A stretch of 64,000 nt of DNA from Mariprofundus micogutta (GTDB lineage: Bacteria > Pseudomonadota > Zetaproteobacteria > Mariprofundales > Mariprofundaceae). A program made the translations under genes and the position numbers. The notes beneath the pieces are model-generated. The model worked only from the letters and a program-made list of their open reading frames with translations, did no database searches and was not told the DNA's origin. This document shows, piece after piece, positions 17,691 to 27,696 of the stretch. Numbering within the stretch: the first letter of the stretch is position 1; the number at the start of each line of letters is the position of its first letter. Where the stretch lies: contig NZ_BDFD01000010.1 in NCBI RefSeq assembly GCF_001895085.1, positions 31,603 through 95,602 of the forward strand. The letters are read 5' to 3'.

Positions 17691-20600
17691 ATGTTTAGCA
17701 AACTGATTGATGCGGCGGTTAACAACCGTCTTCTGATTTTATTGTTATTGCTGGGTTCAATGGCTTATGCCTTGTTCGTTGTACCCAAATTGAATCTCGA
17801 TGCATTTCCCGATGTGACCAATGTGCAGGTGCAGATTAATACCGAATCGCAAGGGTTAGCCTCGGAAGAGGTGGAGCAGTTAATCACCTATCCGATTGAG
17901 GCCGTGATGTATGCATTGCCGGATGTTGAAGAGGTCCGCTCGATTTCCAAAACAGGACTTTCGGTGATTACAGTTGTGTTCAAAGAAGGCACCGATATCT
18001 ATTTCGCCAGACAGCTGGTATTCCAGAAGTTGCAGGATGCCAGTCAGACTGTTCCGGCGTGGGCAGGTACGCCAAAAATAGGGCCGAACACATCAGGTCT
18101 CGGGCAGGTGTTCCAGTATATTATCAAGTCGGCTCCGGAAGCCGGTTTTGATGCAATGACACTCAGAGCACTGAATGACTGGGTAGTGAAGTTGATGCTA
18201 ATGCCGGTAGAAGGTGTGACTGACATTCTCTCTTATGGCGGAGAGGTGCGTCAGTACCAGGTGCAAGTGAATCCCGAGCAGCTGCTTTCCTACAGTCTGC
18301 ATGTAGATGACGTGGCCAAGGCCATTGAAGCGAATAATCGCAATGCCGGTGGCTGGTATCTGCCGCAAGGTGATGAGCAGTTGGTGATTCGCGGTGTCGG
18401 CTGGGTTCCCGGTGGTGAAGAAGGATTGAAGGCCATTGCTGCGATTCCGGTCAAAACCGTGAATGGTACGTCTGTTCGAGTCTCTGATGTCGCGACTGTG
18501 GCCTTTGGTGGTGAAATTCGTCAGGGCGCAGTGACCATGACTGAACGAACTGAAGACGGAAAGATCACCTCACTGGGTGAAGTCGTCGTAGGCATCACGC
18601 TTAAACGTTTTGGTGCCAACACCAAAAATACCATTGATGATGTTAAATCAAGACTGGAGATCGTGCAGAAAGCGCTTCCCAAAGGCGTGACCATTCAGCC
18701 TTTTTATGATCAGTCTGATTTGATTAACAAGGCAGTCTGGACAGTTGAAAAAGCACTGCTGGAAGCATTTATTCTAATCATCATCGTGCTGTTCCTGTTT
18801 CTGATGAACATGCGAGCAGCAACACTGGTATTGCTATCTGTTCCGATTTCAATTCTCGCAGCATTGGGCGTTATGCAACATTACGGTATTTCAGCCAACC
18901 TGATGAGTCTGGGTGGTTTGGCGATTGCTATCGGTATGATGGTTGATGGCTCAGTGGTGATGGTGGAGAATATTTTCAAACACTTGGAGAAAGCTCGTGA
19001 AGGAGACCATGGCATTGCCCTGCTCATCACAGAGGCGGCAAAAGAAGTTGCGCGTCCAGTGCTGTTTGCAGTGCTGATCATTCTGCTGGTTTTTACACCG
19101 CTGTTCACGCTTGAGGGTGTGGAAGGCAAGATGTTTACGCCGATGGCGCTCTCCATCTGCTTTGCCATGTTTGCATCCCTGCTGGTGGCCCTGCTGGTCA
19201 TGCCTGTATTGGCAACTTATGCTTTCACCAAAGGCGTGGTTCACAAAGATAGTCCTGTGTTAGCACCGATTGCTCGTGCGTATCACGGACTGCTTAAATC
19301 CGCCCTGAAGGCGCGCAAAGCAGTGGTTGGTGGTGCAGCCGCAGCTTTTGTTCTAACGCTTGCTACAGTTCCATTCCTGGGTACTGAATTTGTGCCGGAA
19401 CTTGAAGAAGGGACGTTGGCTATTCGTATTACCCTGGCTCCATCATCTTCGCTTGCTTATGCGAGAGATGTAGGGGAAAAGTTGGAGCATGTGTTGCTCA
19501 GTGAGTTCCCCGAAGTTACGTATGCATCAGCACGCACAGGCAGGGCAGAAATTGGTGGTGATCCCGAGCCAGCATCCAATATTGAGTTTTATGTCGGCTT
19601 GAAGCCTATAGAAGAGTGGACAAGTGCCTCTGATAGAAAAGAACTACAGAGCCTTATGCGGGAGAAGATGGAAGTCGTTCCCGGAATTCTTATTTCGTTC
19701 ACCCAGCCTATTGCCATGCGTGTGGATGAGTTGTTGTCGGGTGTGAAGGCTGCATTAGCAATTAAACTCTTTGGACCTGATCTTAAAGTCCTGGCAGAAA
19801 TGGGTAAGAAAATTGAAACAGTAGCGAAAAGTACTGAAGGCACGCGAGATGTTGAGATGGAACAGATTGAGGGTGAAGCTCAGTTAGTAGTTCGTCCTGA
19901 TCGCAGCAAGCTGGATCGTTATGGCATCCCTGTGGATGATGTGATGAGTCTGGTTGCGGATGCTATTGGCGGTGCATCTGCTGGACAGGTAATTCAGGGC
20001 AATGAACGTTATGATATTTATGTCCGACTGGCTAAAGATTACCGTCACAATACTGAATCGATTGGCAGCCTGATCTTACAATCGCCAGGCGGTGCATGGG
20101 TGCGCCTTGAAGATGTGGCCACTATTGGGGTGGAGCAAGGCCCTCCTATGATCAAACGTGATGATGTGCAGCGCCGCGTCGTGATTCAAAGTAATGTTGA
20201 AGGGCGTGACATGGGTAGTCTTGTAGCTGAACTGGATCAGCGCATTCAGAATGAAGTCGATCTTCCTCCAGGTTATACCGTGGTGTTTGGCGGTCAGTTT
20301 GAAAACCAACGGCGTGCTCAGGCCAAGTTGATGATTGTTGTGCCACTTTCTTTACTGATGATCTTCCTGCTGCTCTATTTTGCATTCCATTCTGTTGGGC
20401 AAGCGGCGCTCATTATGCTCAATGTACCGATGGCCCTAATTGGCGGAATTCTCGCTTTATTAGTTTCGGGGCAATATCTATCCGTACCATCCAGCATTGG
20501 CTTTATTGCACTATTCGGAGTTGCAGTACTCAACGGTGTTGTGTTGGTTGATGCGATTAATCGGCATCTGGATGAACACGAGCTTGGTGATGCCATTCGT

Positions 20601-20822
20601 CATGGTGCTGAGAGTCGTTTAAGACCGGTACTTATGACTGCCATGATAGCGGCACTTGGCCTGATTCCTTTACTGCTAGCTACAGGTATTGGCTCTGAGA
20701 TCCAAAGACCACTTGCAACGGTAGTAGTAGGAGGACTCGTATCATCTACGCTATTAACACTGTTTGTTTTGCCATGCCTTTATGAACGATTTAGCAAGGG
20801 CCACATCAAGGAAGGAAAGTAG
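17691..20822 (+). CDS. Heavy-metal RND efflux pump (CzcA/CusA family)
   Basis: A 1043-residue inner-membrane proton antiporter with the RND layout: TM1, a large periplasmic loop, TM2-6, TM7, a second loop and TM8-12. The TM4 motif is AIAIGMMVDGSVVMVEN (A411 to N427; D419, E426), so it belongs to the heavy-metal-efflux subgroup. The DFG that carries the first transport aspartate in zinc/cobalt/cadmium CzcA proteins is AIG here, as in monovalent-type or other subgroups, while the DGS differs from the DAA of CusA. Divalent versus monovalent specificity therefore cannot be settled. Confidence 0.92.
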   Translation: MFSKLIDAAVNNRLLILLLLLGSMAYALFVVPKLNLDAFPDVTNVQVQINTESQGLASEEVEQLITYPIEAVMYALPDVEEVRSISKTGLSVITVVFKEGTDIYFARQLVFQKLQDASQTVPAWAGTPKIGPNTSGLGQVFQYIIKSAPEAGFDAMTLRALNDWVVKLMLMPVEGVTDILSYGGEVRQYQVQVNPEQLLSYSLHVDDVAKAIEANNRNAGGWYLPQGDEQLVIRGVGWVPGGEEGLKAIAAIPVKTVNGTSVRVSDVATVAFGGEIRQGAVTMTERTEDGKITSLGEVVVGITLKRFGANTKNTIDDVKSRLEIVQKALPKGVTIQPFYDQSDLINKAVWTVEKALLEAFILIIIVLFLFLMNMRAATLVLLSVPISILAALGVMQHYGISANLMSLGGLAIAIGMMVDGSVVMVENIFKHLEKAREGDHGIALLITEAAKEVARPVLFAVLIILLVFTPLFTLEGVEGKMFTPMALSICFAMFASLLVALLVMPVLATYAFTKGVVHKDSPVLAPIARAYHGLLKSALKARKAVVGGAAAAFVLTLATVPFLGTEFVPELEEGTLAIRITLAPSSSLAYARDVGEKLEHVLLSEFPEVTYASARTGRAEIGGDPEPASNIEFYVGLKPIEEWTSASDRKELQSLMREKMEVVPGILISFTQPIAMRVDELLSGVKAALAIKLFGPDLKVLAEMGKKIETVAKSTEGTRDVEMEQIEGEAQLVVRPDRSKLDRYGIPVDDVMSLVADAIGGASAGQVIQGNERYDIYVRLAKDYRHNTESIGSLILQSPGGAWVRLEDVATIGVEQGPPMIKRDDVQRRVVIQSNVEGRDMGSLVAELDQRIQNEVDLPPGYTVVFGGQFENQRRAQAKLMIVVPLSLLMIFLLLYFAFHSVGQAALIMLNVPMALIGGILALLVSGQYLSVPSSIGFIALFGVAVLNGVVLVDAINRHLDEHELGDAIRHGAESRLRPVLMTAMIAALGLIPLLLATGIGSEIQRPLATVVVGGLVSSTLLTLFVLPCLYERFSKGHIKEGK

Positions 20823-20823
20823 T

Positions 20824-20988
20824 ATGGTACGTAGCATTTCTTTTGGAGTAATTGTTTTAGTTGGTATTTCATTCGGGCTTACTGGATGTGGGGAGTGGAA
20901 GCCGCTGGATCATAGTATTACTAAACATAGCCAACATCATCATGGATCGGGGGCAAAAGAGCACGAGAATATTCATCCATCTGACTGA
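20824..20988 (+). CDS. Small lipoprotein with His cluster, end of efflux operon
   Basis: A 54-residue product: signal sequence with lipobox LTGC, lipidated Cys followed by Gly (no inner-membrane retention signal), then a short tail with HSQHHHG and further His residues. GGAAAG precedes the ATG, which lies one base after the pump gene's stop. Composition and position suggest a metal-binding accessory of the efflux system. I know no named family for it. Confidence 0.65.
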   Translation: MVRSISFGVIVLVGISFGLTGCGEWKPLDHSITKHSQHHHGSGAKEHENIHPSD

Positions 20989-21084
20989 ACTTCAGAATCT
21001 CCTGTTTAGGTCGGGATGAGGGGTACTTTGTAGTATGTGTGCCTTTTTCTTTTTGCTGCCTGCCGATCTGTTTATACTTGCAAA

Positions 21085-21690
21085 ATGAGACTGTTTGCTG
21101 CGCTTGAACTGCCTGACCATGTTGTAGATGAACTGAATCAATGGTGGCAGTCGGCGCAATGCTTTCTGAAACCTTCTGACTGGCGACCCGTTTCTCCTCA
21201 TCTCTGGCATCTGACACTGGCATTTTATGGTGATGTGGATGGGCACGATGCAGATGATCTGGCTGAAGCCTTGCTGCAGTGTGCAGAAAAAAGCCCCGGA
21301 ATGTATTTACAAAGCGGGGGGCTGGGATTCTTTCCGAGGCCGGCCCGTCCCCGTGTGTTTTGGGCAGGCGTAAGCGAAGCCGATGAGGGTAAAAAGTTAA
21401 AACGTCTTGCCCATTGTTGCAGGTATGCCGGCCATGCTACGGTTCGCAAACGCACGGCTGGTGAAACGGCTTTTCGCGGTCATATTACTGTGGCGCGAAG
21501 CAGGGGTTTTCCTGCAGCAATAACTCCGGCTGATTTTGAGTTGATACCGGAAGTTTCGTCTATAAGCTGGTGCGCAGATCGCTTGAGCCTGTTCCAGTCC
21601 ATTCTGCAACCGGATGGACCACAATACCGGCGACTGGAAACATTTGAATTGAAAGGTTCCGCTAAGGGAACGAGGGGATTGTATGTCTGA
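21085..21690 (+). CDS. thpR: RNA 2',3'-cyclic phosphodiesterase / 2'-5' RNA ligase (ThpR)
   Basis: About 201 residues from the ATG at 21085 ([11 protein letters not shown], the usual family start). The two HxT/S motifs of the 2H phosphoesterase superfamily are present: HLTLAFYG and [10 protein letters not shown]. coli ThpR has cyclic phosphodiesterase activity and reversible 2'-5' ligase activity; the physiological substrate is unclear. It overlaps recA by eight bases, so it is probably co-transcribed with the SOS gene. Confidence 0.9.
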   Translation: MRLFAALELPDHVVDELNQWWQSAQCFLKPSDWRPVSPHLWHLTLAFYGDVDGHDADDLAEALLQCAEKSPGMYLQSGGLGFFPRPARPRVFWAGVSEADEGKKLKRLAHCCRYAGHATVRKRTAGETAFRGHITVARSRGFPAAITPADFELIPEVSSISWCADRLSLFQSILQPDGPQYRRLETFELKGSAKGTRGLYV

Positions 21691-22690
21691 TAAATCAAAA
21701 GCACTCGATAGCGCATTAAGCCAGATCGAACGCCAGTTTGGTAAAGGTACTATTATGCGTCTTGGCGACGAGGGCAGGGTGGCCACAGAAGTGATTCCCA
21801 GTGGTTCTCTGGCGCTGGATGTGGCTCTGGGTGTAGGCGGTTACCCGCGTGGCCGTGTGATCGAGATTTACGGTCCTGAATCATCAGGTAAAACTACCCT
21901 GGCTCTGCACGCAATTGCAGAAGCTCAGCGTATGGGTGGCCAGGCTGCTTTTGTTGATGCGGAGCATGCGCTTGATCCAATCTATGCCGAAAAGCTGGGT
22001 GTGAATCTTGATGACCTGCTGGTATCACAGCCGGATTCCGGTGAGCAGGCGCTGGAAGTTGTGGATCTGCTGACCCGTTCCGGAGCACTGGATATTATCG
22101 TGGTGGATTCGGTTGCCGCTCTTACACCGAAATCCGAACTCGAAGGTGATATGGGCGATTCGCACATGGGTCTGCATGCGCGTTTAATGTCTCAGGCTTT
22201 ACGTAAGCTTACCGGCTCAATTGCCCGTTCTAAAACAACAATTGTTTTCATTAACCAGATTCGCATGAAGATTGGTGTGATGTTCGGTAACCCTGAAACC
22301 ACGACCGGTGGTAACGCATTAAAATTCTATGCATCTGTTCGTCTTGATGTGCGCCGTACCGGAGCAATCAAGAAAGGTGATGAAGTATTGGGTAATGATA
22401 CCCGTGTGAAAGTCGTGAAAAACAAGATGGCGCCGCCATTCAAGCAGGCTGAATTCTCGATCATGTATGGCGAGGGTGTATCCCATGCCGGCGAAGTACT
22501 CGACATGGGTGTGAAATACGGGTTTGTGAACAAGAGCGGCGCCTGGTATGCCAAGGACAATGAGAAAATCGGTCAGGGCAGGGATAATACGATTAACTTC
22601 CTGAAAGCAAATCCCGAGATGCTGGCAGATATTGAAAACTCGGTTCGTACTGAACTGGGGTTGAACGAAGAGGCAGCAAGCGCTGAATAA
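21683..22690 (+). CDS. recA: Recombinase RecA
   Basis: A 335-residue protein with the Walker A box GPESSGKTT, Walker [11 protein letters not shown], the MAW-type start ([12 protein letters not shown]) and the L2 loop region [24 protein letters not shown]. It carries out strand exchange in homologous recombination and activates LexA self-cleavage. Its start is inside the end of thpR. I saw no LexA box that I can defend in front of this gene, and with this overlap the promoter may lie upstream of thpR. Confidence 0.98.
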   Translation: MSDKSKALDSALSQIERQFGKGTIMRLGDEGRVATEVIPSGSLALDVALGVGGYPRGRVIEIYGPESSGKTTLALHAIAEAQRMGGQAAFVDAEHALDPIYAEKLGVNLDDLLVSQPDSGEQALEVVDLLTRSGALDIIVVDSVAALTPKSELEGDMGDSHMGLHARLMSQALRKLTGSIARSKTTIVFINQIRMKIGVMFGNPETTTGGNALKFYASVRLDVRRTGAIKKGDEVLGNDTRVKVVKNKMAPPFKQAEFSIMYGEGVSHAGEVLDMGVKYGFVNKSGAWYAKDNEKIGQGRDNTINFLKANPEMLADIENSVRTELGLNEEAASAE

Positions 22691-22727
22691 ACAGGAACTG
22701 GCAGCATATACCAGTGCTGTACGTCTG

Positions 22728-23144
22728 TTGGCCGGACGTGAATTCAACACGTTTGAGATGCGGCAGCGTCTGGCTGGCAAAGATTATGATGAAGAGACTG
22801 TCACGACGGTAATTAAGCAGCTCAAGGCTGATAATTATCTCAGTGAACAGCGTTATGCCGAGGCTTTTTTACGCTCACGCATGAAGCGGGGTGAAACCCC
22901 GTGGTTGGCTGCTCAAAAGGCCAGGCAGAAAGGCGCCGATCACAGGGCGCTGGAAGAGGTGCTTGGCGAGATAAACGAAGCTTATGATGAACCGCAAGCG
23001 GCGCGTGAAGTGTTGAACATGAGAGACCCGGCAGGATTTCGTTTTGAAGATGAACGGGTATGGCAGCGTCAGGCCCGTTTTTTGCGGAATAAAGGTTATA
23101 GCAGTGCTACTATTCTGCGCGTATTGAAAGAAAGATCTGAATAA
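22728..23144 (+). CDS. recX: RecA regulator RecX (start uncertain)
   Basis: Three-helix-repeat protein in the recX position right after recA; it inhibits RecA filament extension. From the TTG at 22728 it has 138 residues. However, RecX homology (AVRLLAGREFN, matching the first helix of known RecX) begins upstream of this codon. The frame is open back to 22665 without ATG or GTG. A CTG at 22683 with GAAGAGG nine bases before it would restore the full protein and overlap the recA stop. The coordinates given are the conservative ones. Confidence 0.85.
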   Translation: MAGREFNTFEMRQRLAGKDYDEETVTTVIKQLKADNYLSEQRYAEAFLRSRMKRGETPWLAAQKARQKGADHRALEEVLGEINEAYDEPQAAREVLNMRDPAGFRFEDERVWQRQARFLRNKGYSSATILRVLKERSE

Positions 23145-23161
23145 TAGGTGGAGGATTCCCG

Positions 23162-25777
23162 GTGAAGACATCCGAGATTCGACAAAAATTTCTCGATTAC
23201 TTTGTATCCAAGGGGCATGAGGCTGTGGACTCCAGCTCGTTGGTGCCACATGGTGATCCGACACTGATGTTTACCAATGCAGGTATGGTGCCGTTTAAAC
23301 ATGTGTTTCTGGGTAATGAAAGCCGCCCCTATGTCACCGCCACCTCTTCACAGAAATGTGTACGTGCTGGCGGCAAACACAATGATCTGGAAAATGTAGG
23401 TCATACTGCTCGCCATCACACATTTTTCGAAATGCTGGGCAACTTCTCCTTTGGCGATTATTTCAAACATGATGCCATTCGTTATGCATGGGAATTTCTC
23501 ACCGTTGATCTGAAACTTGAACCGGCCCGTCTGTTTGTAACCGTCTTTGAAGATGATGATGAGGCCTATGATATCTGGACCAAAGAGATTGGAGTCCCGG
23601 AAGATAAAATTGCCCGCATTGGCGCGAAAGATAATTTCTGGTCCATGGGTGATACCGGCCCGTGCGGTCCTTGTTCGGAAATCTTTTTTGATCATGGTGC
23701 AGATGTCTGGGGTGGCCCTCCGGGTACTCCCGAAGAAGATGGTGACCGCTATGTTGAGATCTGGAATCTGGTGTTCATGCAATATGATCGTGATGAAGAG
23801 GGAACGCTGAATCCACTGCCGAAACCCTCTGTTGATACAGGTATGGGGCTGGAACGTGTTGCTGCTGTGATGCAGGGCGTTCACAATAACTACGATATTG
23901 ATCTGTTTAAAAGCCTGATTGCCAAAGCCTGTGATATTACCGGCGTTCGCTTTGGTGCCAATGCCGAACAGGATGTTTCTTTGCGTGTTCTGGCCGATCA
24001 TTTGCGCTCTGTGTCATTTTTACTGGCTGACGGTGTACTGCCAAGCAATGAAGGGCGTGGCTTTGTGCTGAGACGAATTCTACGCAGAGCTTGCCGTCAT
24101 GGCCGTCTGATTGGCATGCAGGAAGCATTCATCTACAAACTGGTGGAAGCACTGGTCAGTGAGATGGGTGCGCATTACACCGAACTGAAGGATAATCAGG
24201 CCAATATCGAGCAGGTTATCCGCATTGAAGAAGAGCGATTCATCAAAACACTGGATAAAGGTTTGAAGCTGGTTGAGCAGGCTGTGGCTGATGCAGGAGA
24301 GGGGGGCACGATTCCCGGCCAGACGCTGTTTACGCTCTACGATACATTTGGTTTTCCGACCGATCTGACTGCAGATATTCTCAAGGGTTCCGATATCCAT
24401 CTGGATATGGCCGGCTTTGAGACATGCATGGAAGAGCAGCGTACACGTGCGCGTGCAGCCTGGGGCGGTTCAGGCGAATCTGCGCTGCCGAAAGCGGTCT
24501 TTGAGTTGCGTGAAGAACGCGGGCCGACTGAATTCCTCGGTTACTCAACATTGGTGGCTGAAGGTGTGATTTCCGGGCTGATCAAAGACGGCGCTGCTGT
24601 CGAAGCCTTGAATGAAGGCGATGAGGCCTGGCTGATTTGTAATCAGACGCCGTTTTATGGTGAATCCGGTGGTCAGGTTGGTGATTCAGGTGTGATTACC
24701 TCTGAAGGTTCCGAGTTTGTTGTTAGTGACACCAAAAAACTGCTTTCTGATCTGGTGGTTCATGTCGGCAAAGTGTCCAGAGGTTCGATCAAATCAGGGG
24801 GTATTGCGCATCTGTCTGTTGAAACGGATCGCCGCGATGCTATTCGCCGCAATCATACAGCAACGCATCTGATGCATAGTGTATTGCGCGATGTGTTGGG
24901 TGATCACGTGAAACAGGCCGGTTCACTGGTGAATCCTGAGCGTCTCCGTTTTGATTTTAATCATTTCCAGCCGGTTTCCGGTGAAGATGTTGCCAGAATT
25001 GAAGCGGCAGTAAATGCGGCGGTCTGGAGCAATGACAGCGTTGAAACCAAACTGATGACTCAGGATGAAGCAGTTGCAAGCGGTGCGATGGCACTGTTCG
25101 GTGAAAAATATGGTGATGAAGTGCGTGTAGTTTCGGCAGGTTTTTCTACCGAGCTATGTGGCGGCACACATGTATCGCGTACCGGTGATATCGGTCCGTT
25201 CCGTATCGTGTCGGAAACAGGTATTGCTGCCGGCGTGCGTCGTATTGAAGCTGTTACAGGCCCTGCAGCGTATCAGAGTTTTGTGGCTGATATTGGCACA
25301 TTGAACGAAACAGCAGGTTCTTTGAAAGTACGTCCGTTCGAGGCGGCGGAGGCAGTTGCAAACCTGCAGGCCAAGCTGAAAGAGACAGAAAAAGATTTGG
25401 CCAGTTTGCGTGCCAGACAGGCGACAGGCTTGCTGGACGATCTGGTAAAACAGGCTGTTGATGTGAATGGTGTGAATCTGCTGGCGGCTGAAGTCAGCGG
25501 TGTAAAAGACATGCGAGATTTCATGGATAAAGCCAAAGGAAAACTGAAATCGGGTGTGCTGGTATTCGGCATGAAGAATGGGGCTAAAGTTCAGCTGGTT
25601 GCAGGTGTGACTGCTGATCTGACTGGCCAGTTCCATGCCGGGAATATTGTGCGCGAAGTGGCAATGATCTGTGGCGGTAAGGGTGGTGGAAAACCCGATA
25701 TGGCGATGGCCGGTGGCACTGAACCAGATAAGTTGCAAGATGCATTGGCATCTGTTTCAGGCCTGCTGAAGGAGTAA
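23162..25777 (+). CDS. alaS: Alanyl-tRNA synthetase
   Basis: An 871-residue class II synthetase starting at GTG. Aminoacylation core (IRQKFLDYFVSKGHEAVDSSSL, about 1-450), then the editing domain with zinc-ligand motifs HTATH (about residue 560) and CGGTH (about residue 662), and a C-terminal DHHA1 domain rich in glycine (CGGKGGGKPDMAMAGG). Length is standard. It follows recX by 17 bases, the common recA-recX-alaS order of proteobacteria. Confidence 0.98.
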   Translation: MKTSEIRQKFLDYFVSKGHEAVDSSSLVPHGDPTLMFTNAGMVPFKHVFLGNESRPYVTATSSQKCVRAGGKHNDLENVGHTARHHTFFEMLGNFSFGDYFKHDAIRYAWEFLTVDLKLEPARLFVTVFEDDDEAYDIWTKEIGVPEDKIARIGAKDNFWSMGDTGPCGPCSEIFFDHGADVWGGPPGTPEEDGDRYVEIWNLVFMQYDRDEEGTLNPLPKPSVDTGMGLERVAAVMQGVHNNYDIDLFKSLIAKACDITGVRFGANAEQDVSLRVLADHLRSVSFLLADGVLPSNEGRGFVLRRILRRACRHGRLIGMQEAFIYKLVEALVSEMGAHYTELKDNQANIEQVIRIEEERFIKTLDKGLKLVEQAVADAGEGGTIPGQTLFTLYDTFGFPTDLTADILKGSDIHLDMAGFETCMEEQRTRARAAWGGSGESALPKAVFELREERGPTEFLGYSTLVAEGVISGLIKDGAAVEALNEGDEAWLICNQTPFYGESGGQVGDSGVITSEGSEFVVSDTKKLLSDLVVHVGKVSRGSIKSGGIAHLSVETDRRDAIRRNHTATHLMHSVLRDVLGDHVKQAGSLVNPERLRFDFNHFQPVSGEDVARIEAAVNAAVWSNDSVETKLMTQDEAVASGAMALFGEKYGDEVRVVSAGFSTELCGGTHVSRTGDIGPFRIVSETGIAAGVRRIEAVTGPAAYQSFVADIGTLNETAGSLKVRPFEAAEAVANLQAKLKETEKDLASLRARQATGLLDDLVKQAVDVNGVNLLAAEVSGVKDMRDFMDKAKGKLKSGVLVFGMKNGAKVQLVAGVTADLTGQFHAGNIVREVAMICGGKGGGKPDMAMAGGTEPDKLQDALASVSGLLKE

Positions 25778-25781
25778 TTCT

Positions 25782-26243
25782 ATGGGGAACACATCGGTCA
25801 GACTATATCCTTTGATTAGTAAGCTTGGTATTGCTGGCAGTTGTGTTCTTTTTACCTTGTTGGCAGTAGTTGGTTCCCTGGCATTGATGTTTACGGTGAT
25901 GACTCTGTTTGGTGTACAAGGGCAAACCGGACTCTGGATTAAGTTTTCAATTTTCGGCCCGCTGTTGATTGCCCCACCGGTTATTTATCTGTTGTTGAAC
26001 ATGATTGTAGAGCTGAATCAGGCCAATGAATCATTGCAAGTCGCTCAGGCTAGTGTCAAAGAACTAGGTCAGCTTGTGCCTGTCTGTTCCTGTTGTAAAA
26101 AAGTTCGTGATGACAAGGAATATTGGGATTTACTCGAAGAGTATCTGATGTTGAACGGGGAAGGGGAATTGCCACATGGCACTTGCCCTCATTGCAAAGA
26201 AGAGCAATTTAAAGCCTATATACAACAGAATGGGAATGTTTAA
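25782..26243 (+). CDS. Two-TM protein with C-terminal Cys motif of signalling proteins
   Basis: 153 residues: two membrane segments (about 18-45 and 53-75), a short coiled linker, and a C-terminal domain with VPVCSCCKKVRDDKEYWDLLEEYL and, later, HGTCPHC. This tail (CxxCKKIRDDKGYW...HGxCPxC) is known from the ends of many sensor kinases, response regulators and PAS proteins, where its role is unclear; metal binding is likely from the CxxC spacing. Here it is attached only to a membrane anchor. Four bases separate it from alaS. Confidence 0.65.
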   Translation: MGNTSVRLYPLISKLGIAGSCVLFTLLAVVGSLALMFTVMTLFGVQGQTGLWIKFSIFGPLLIAPPVIYLLLNMIVELNQANESLQVAQASVKELGQLVPVCSCCKKVRDDKEYWDLLEEYLMLNGEGELPHGTCPHCKEEQFKAYIQQNGNV

Positions 26244-26253
26244 GTGATCTGCT

Positions 26254-27696
26254 GTGGTTGATGCAGCCCTGATCGAGTCACTGTCTCAGCCTGTATCCAT
26301 TGCCTTGATGGTATTGTTAATTATTGCCTTGCTGGCCTGGCTGGTCACTTACCATAATCAGCAAAAACAGATTGAATCGCTTGAACAGGAAGGAGAACGG
26401 TTCCGTGTTTCCTGTCAGGCACTGGAAGCTGAATTCGCTGACCAGAGAGTTGCGCATGCAACACTGACAGAGCGTATTGAACAGCTGGATAGGCAGTTGG
26501 CCGATGAACGTATGCAAGTGATTGGCAAAGATCAGAGTATCGCTCAAATCAATGCTGAATTGATCAGGCATCTTTCCCATATTGCGGAACTGGAAACTAC
26601 GCTGGATAAGGAGAGGCAGGCTGCGGAAGAAAAGCTGGCACTGCTGGAAGATGCCAAGGCCAAAATGTCTTCCGAATTCAAGCTGCTGGCCAATGAAATA
26701 TTCGAGGAGAGGGGTAAAGCCTTTTCCGTGAAGAATCAGGCCAGCCTTGATGAAGTATTGAAACCGATGCGTGAACAGCTGGGTGAATTTCGTAAACGTG
26801 TGGATGAAGTCCATTTGAATGATTCGAAAGATCGCGCTTCGCTGAAAGAACACCTGTCCCATCTCGAGAAACTGAATCGTCAGATGTCGGAAGATGCATT
26901 GAATCTTACCCAGGCCCTCAAGGGTGACAGCAAAGCTCAGGGTAACTGGGGCGAAATGATTCTTGAGCGTTTGCTTGAATCAACAGGTTTGCGGGAAGGG
27001 CATGAATTTATTCGTGAACAGTCATTTGCCGATGAAGAGGGTAGAAGGTTCCGCCCCGATGTCGTCATCTATATGCCGGGCGACAAACAGGTGATCGTCG
27101 ATTCCAAAGTATCTCTGACCGATTATGAGCAGGCTATTTCTGCGGAAGACACATCAACGCGGGACATAGCTGTTAAAGCGCACTTGCGTAGCCTCAAAGA
27201 TCATATCAAAGCTCTTTCATCCAAACGTTACGATCATTTGCCGAATGTGAATTCACCCGATTATGTGTTGATGTTTGTACCGATTGAAGGTGCCTATTTG
27301 ATGGCTATTGAAGCGGATCAGAGTATTTTTGAAAGTGCTTTCGAGCAACGCGTAGCTGTTGTGACCCCATCGACTCTGTATGCCACGTTGAAATTAATCG
27401 AACAGCTATGGCGGTCAGAACGCCAGAGTGAAAACGTCGTGCACCTGATTGACCGGGCCAGTAAGTTGCACGATAAAATGGTCGATTTTATTTCAGCTTT
27501 TGAGGATGTCGGCCAACGCCTGGATCAGGCTCAGGATGCCTATGCTAAAGCCCACAATCGCATTAAATCTGGTCGCGGTAATGTCTTAAGTCAGATCGCG
27601 ACATTGGGAACGCTTGCGGGTAAGACAAAAAAAGAGCTGCCAACACACCTTGTTGAATCAGCCGCACTTCAGGATCAGACAGAAGATAAAACGTGA
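26254..27696 (+). CDS. rmuC: DNA recombination protein RmuC
   Basis: 480 residues: one N-terminal membrane segment (about 12-30), a long coiled coil (about 32-220) and the RmuC nuclease-like domain (AQGNWGEMILERLLESTGL, RFRPDVVIYMPGDKQVIVDSKVSL, with the PD-(D/E)xK-like DSK). RmuC limits recombination at inverted repeats. The GTG at 26254 is used. The stop codon overlaps the start of the following PqiA-like frame. Confidence 0.92.
   Translation: MVDAALIESLSQPVSIALMVLLIIALLAWLVTYHNQQKQIESLEQEGERFRVSCQALEAEFADQRVAHATLTERIEQLDRQLADERMQVIGKDQSIAQINAELIRHLSHIAELETTLDKERQAAEEKLALLEDAKAKMSSEFKLLANEIFEERGKAFSVKNQASLDEVLKPMREQLGEFRKRVDEVHLNDSKDRASLKEHLSHLEKLNRQMSEDALNLTQALKGDSKAQGNWGEMILERLLESTGLREGHEFIREQSFADEEGRRFRPDVVIYMPGDKQVIVDSKVSLTDYEQAISAEDTSTRDIAVKAHLRSLKDHIKALSSKRYDHLPNVNSPDYVLMFVPIEGAYLMAIEADQSIFESAFEQRVAVVTPSTLYATLKLIEQLWRSERQSENVVHLIDRASKLHDKMVDFISAFEDVGQRLDQAQDAYAKAHNRIKSGRGNVLSQIATLGTLAGKTKKELPTHLVESAALQDQTEDKT

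Noticed and set aside
23348..24001. 217-codon open frame opposite alaS
   Set aside because: Antisense to the conserved alanyl-tRNA synthetase core; no ribosome binding site or recognisable domain.
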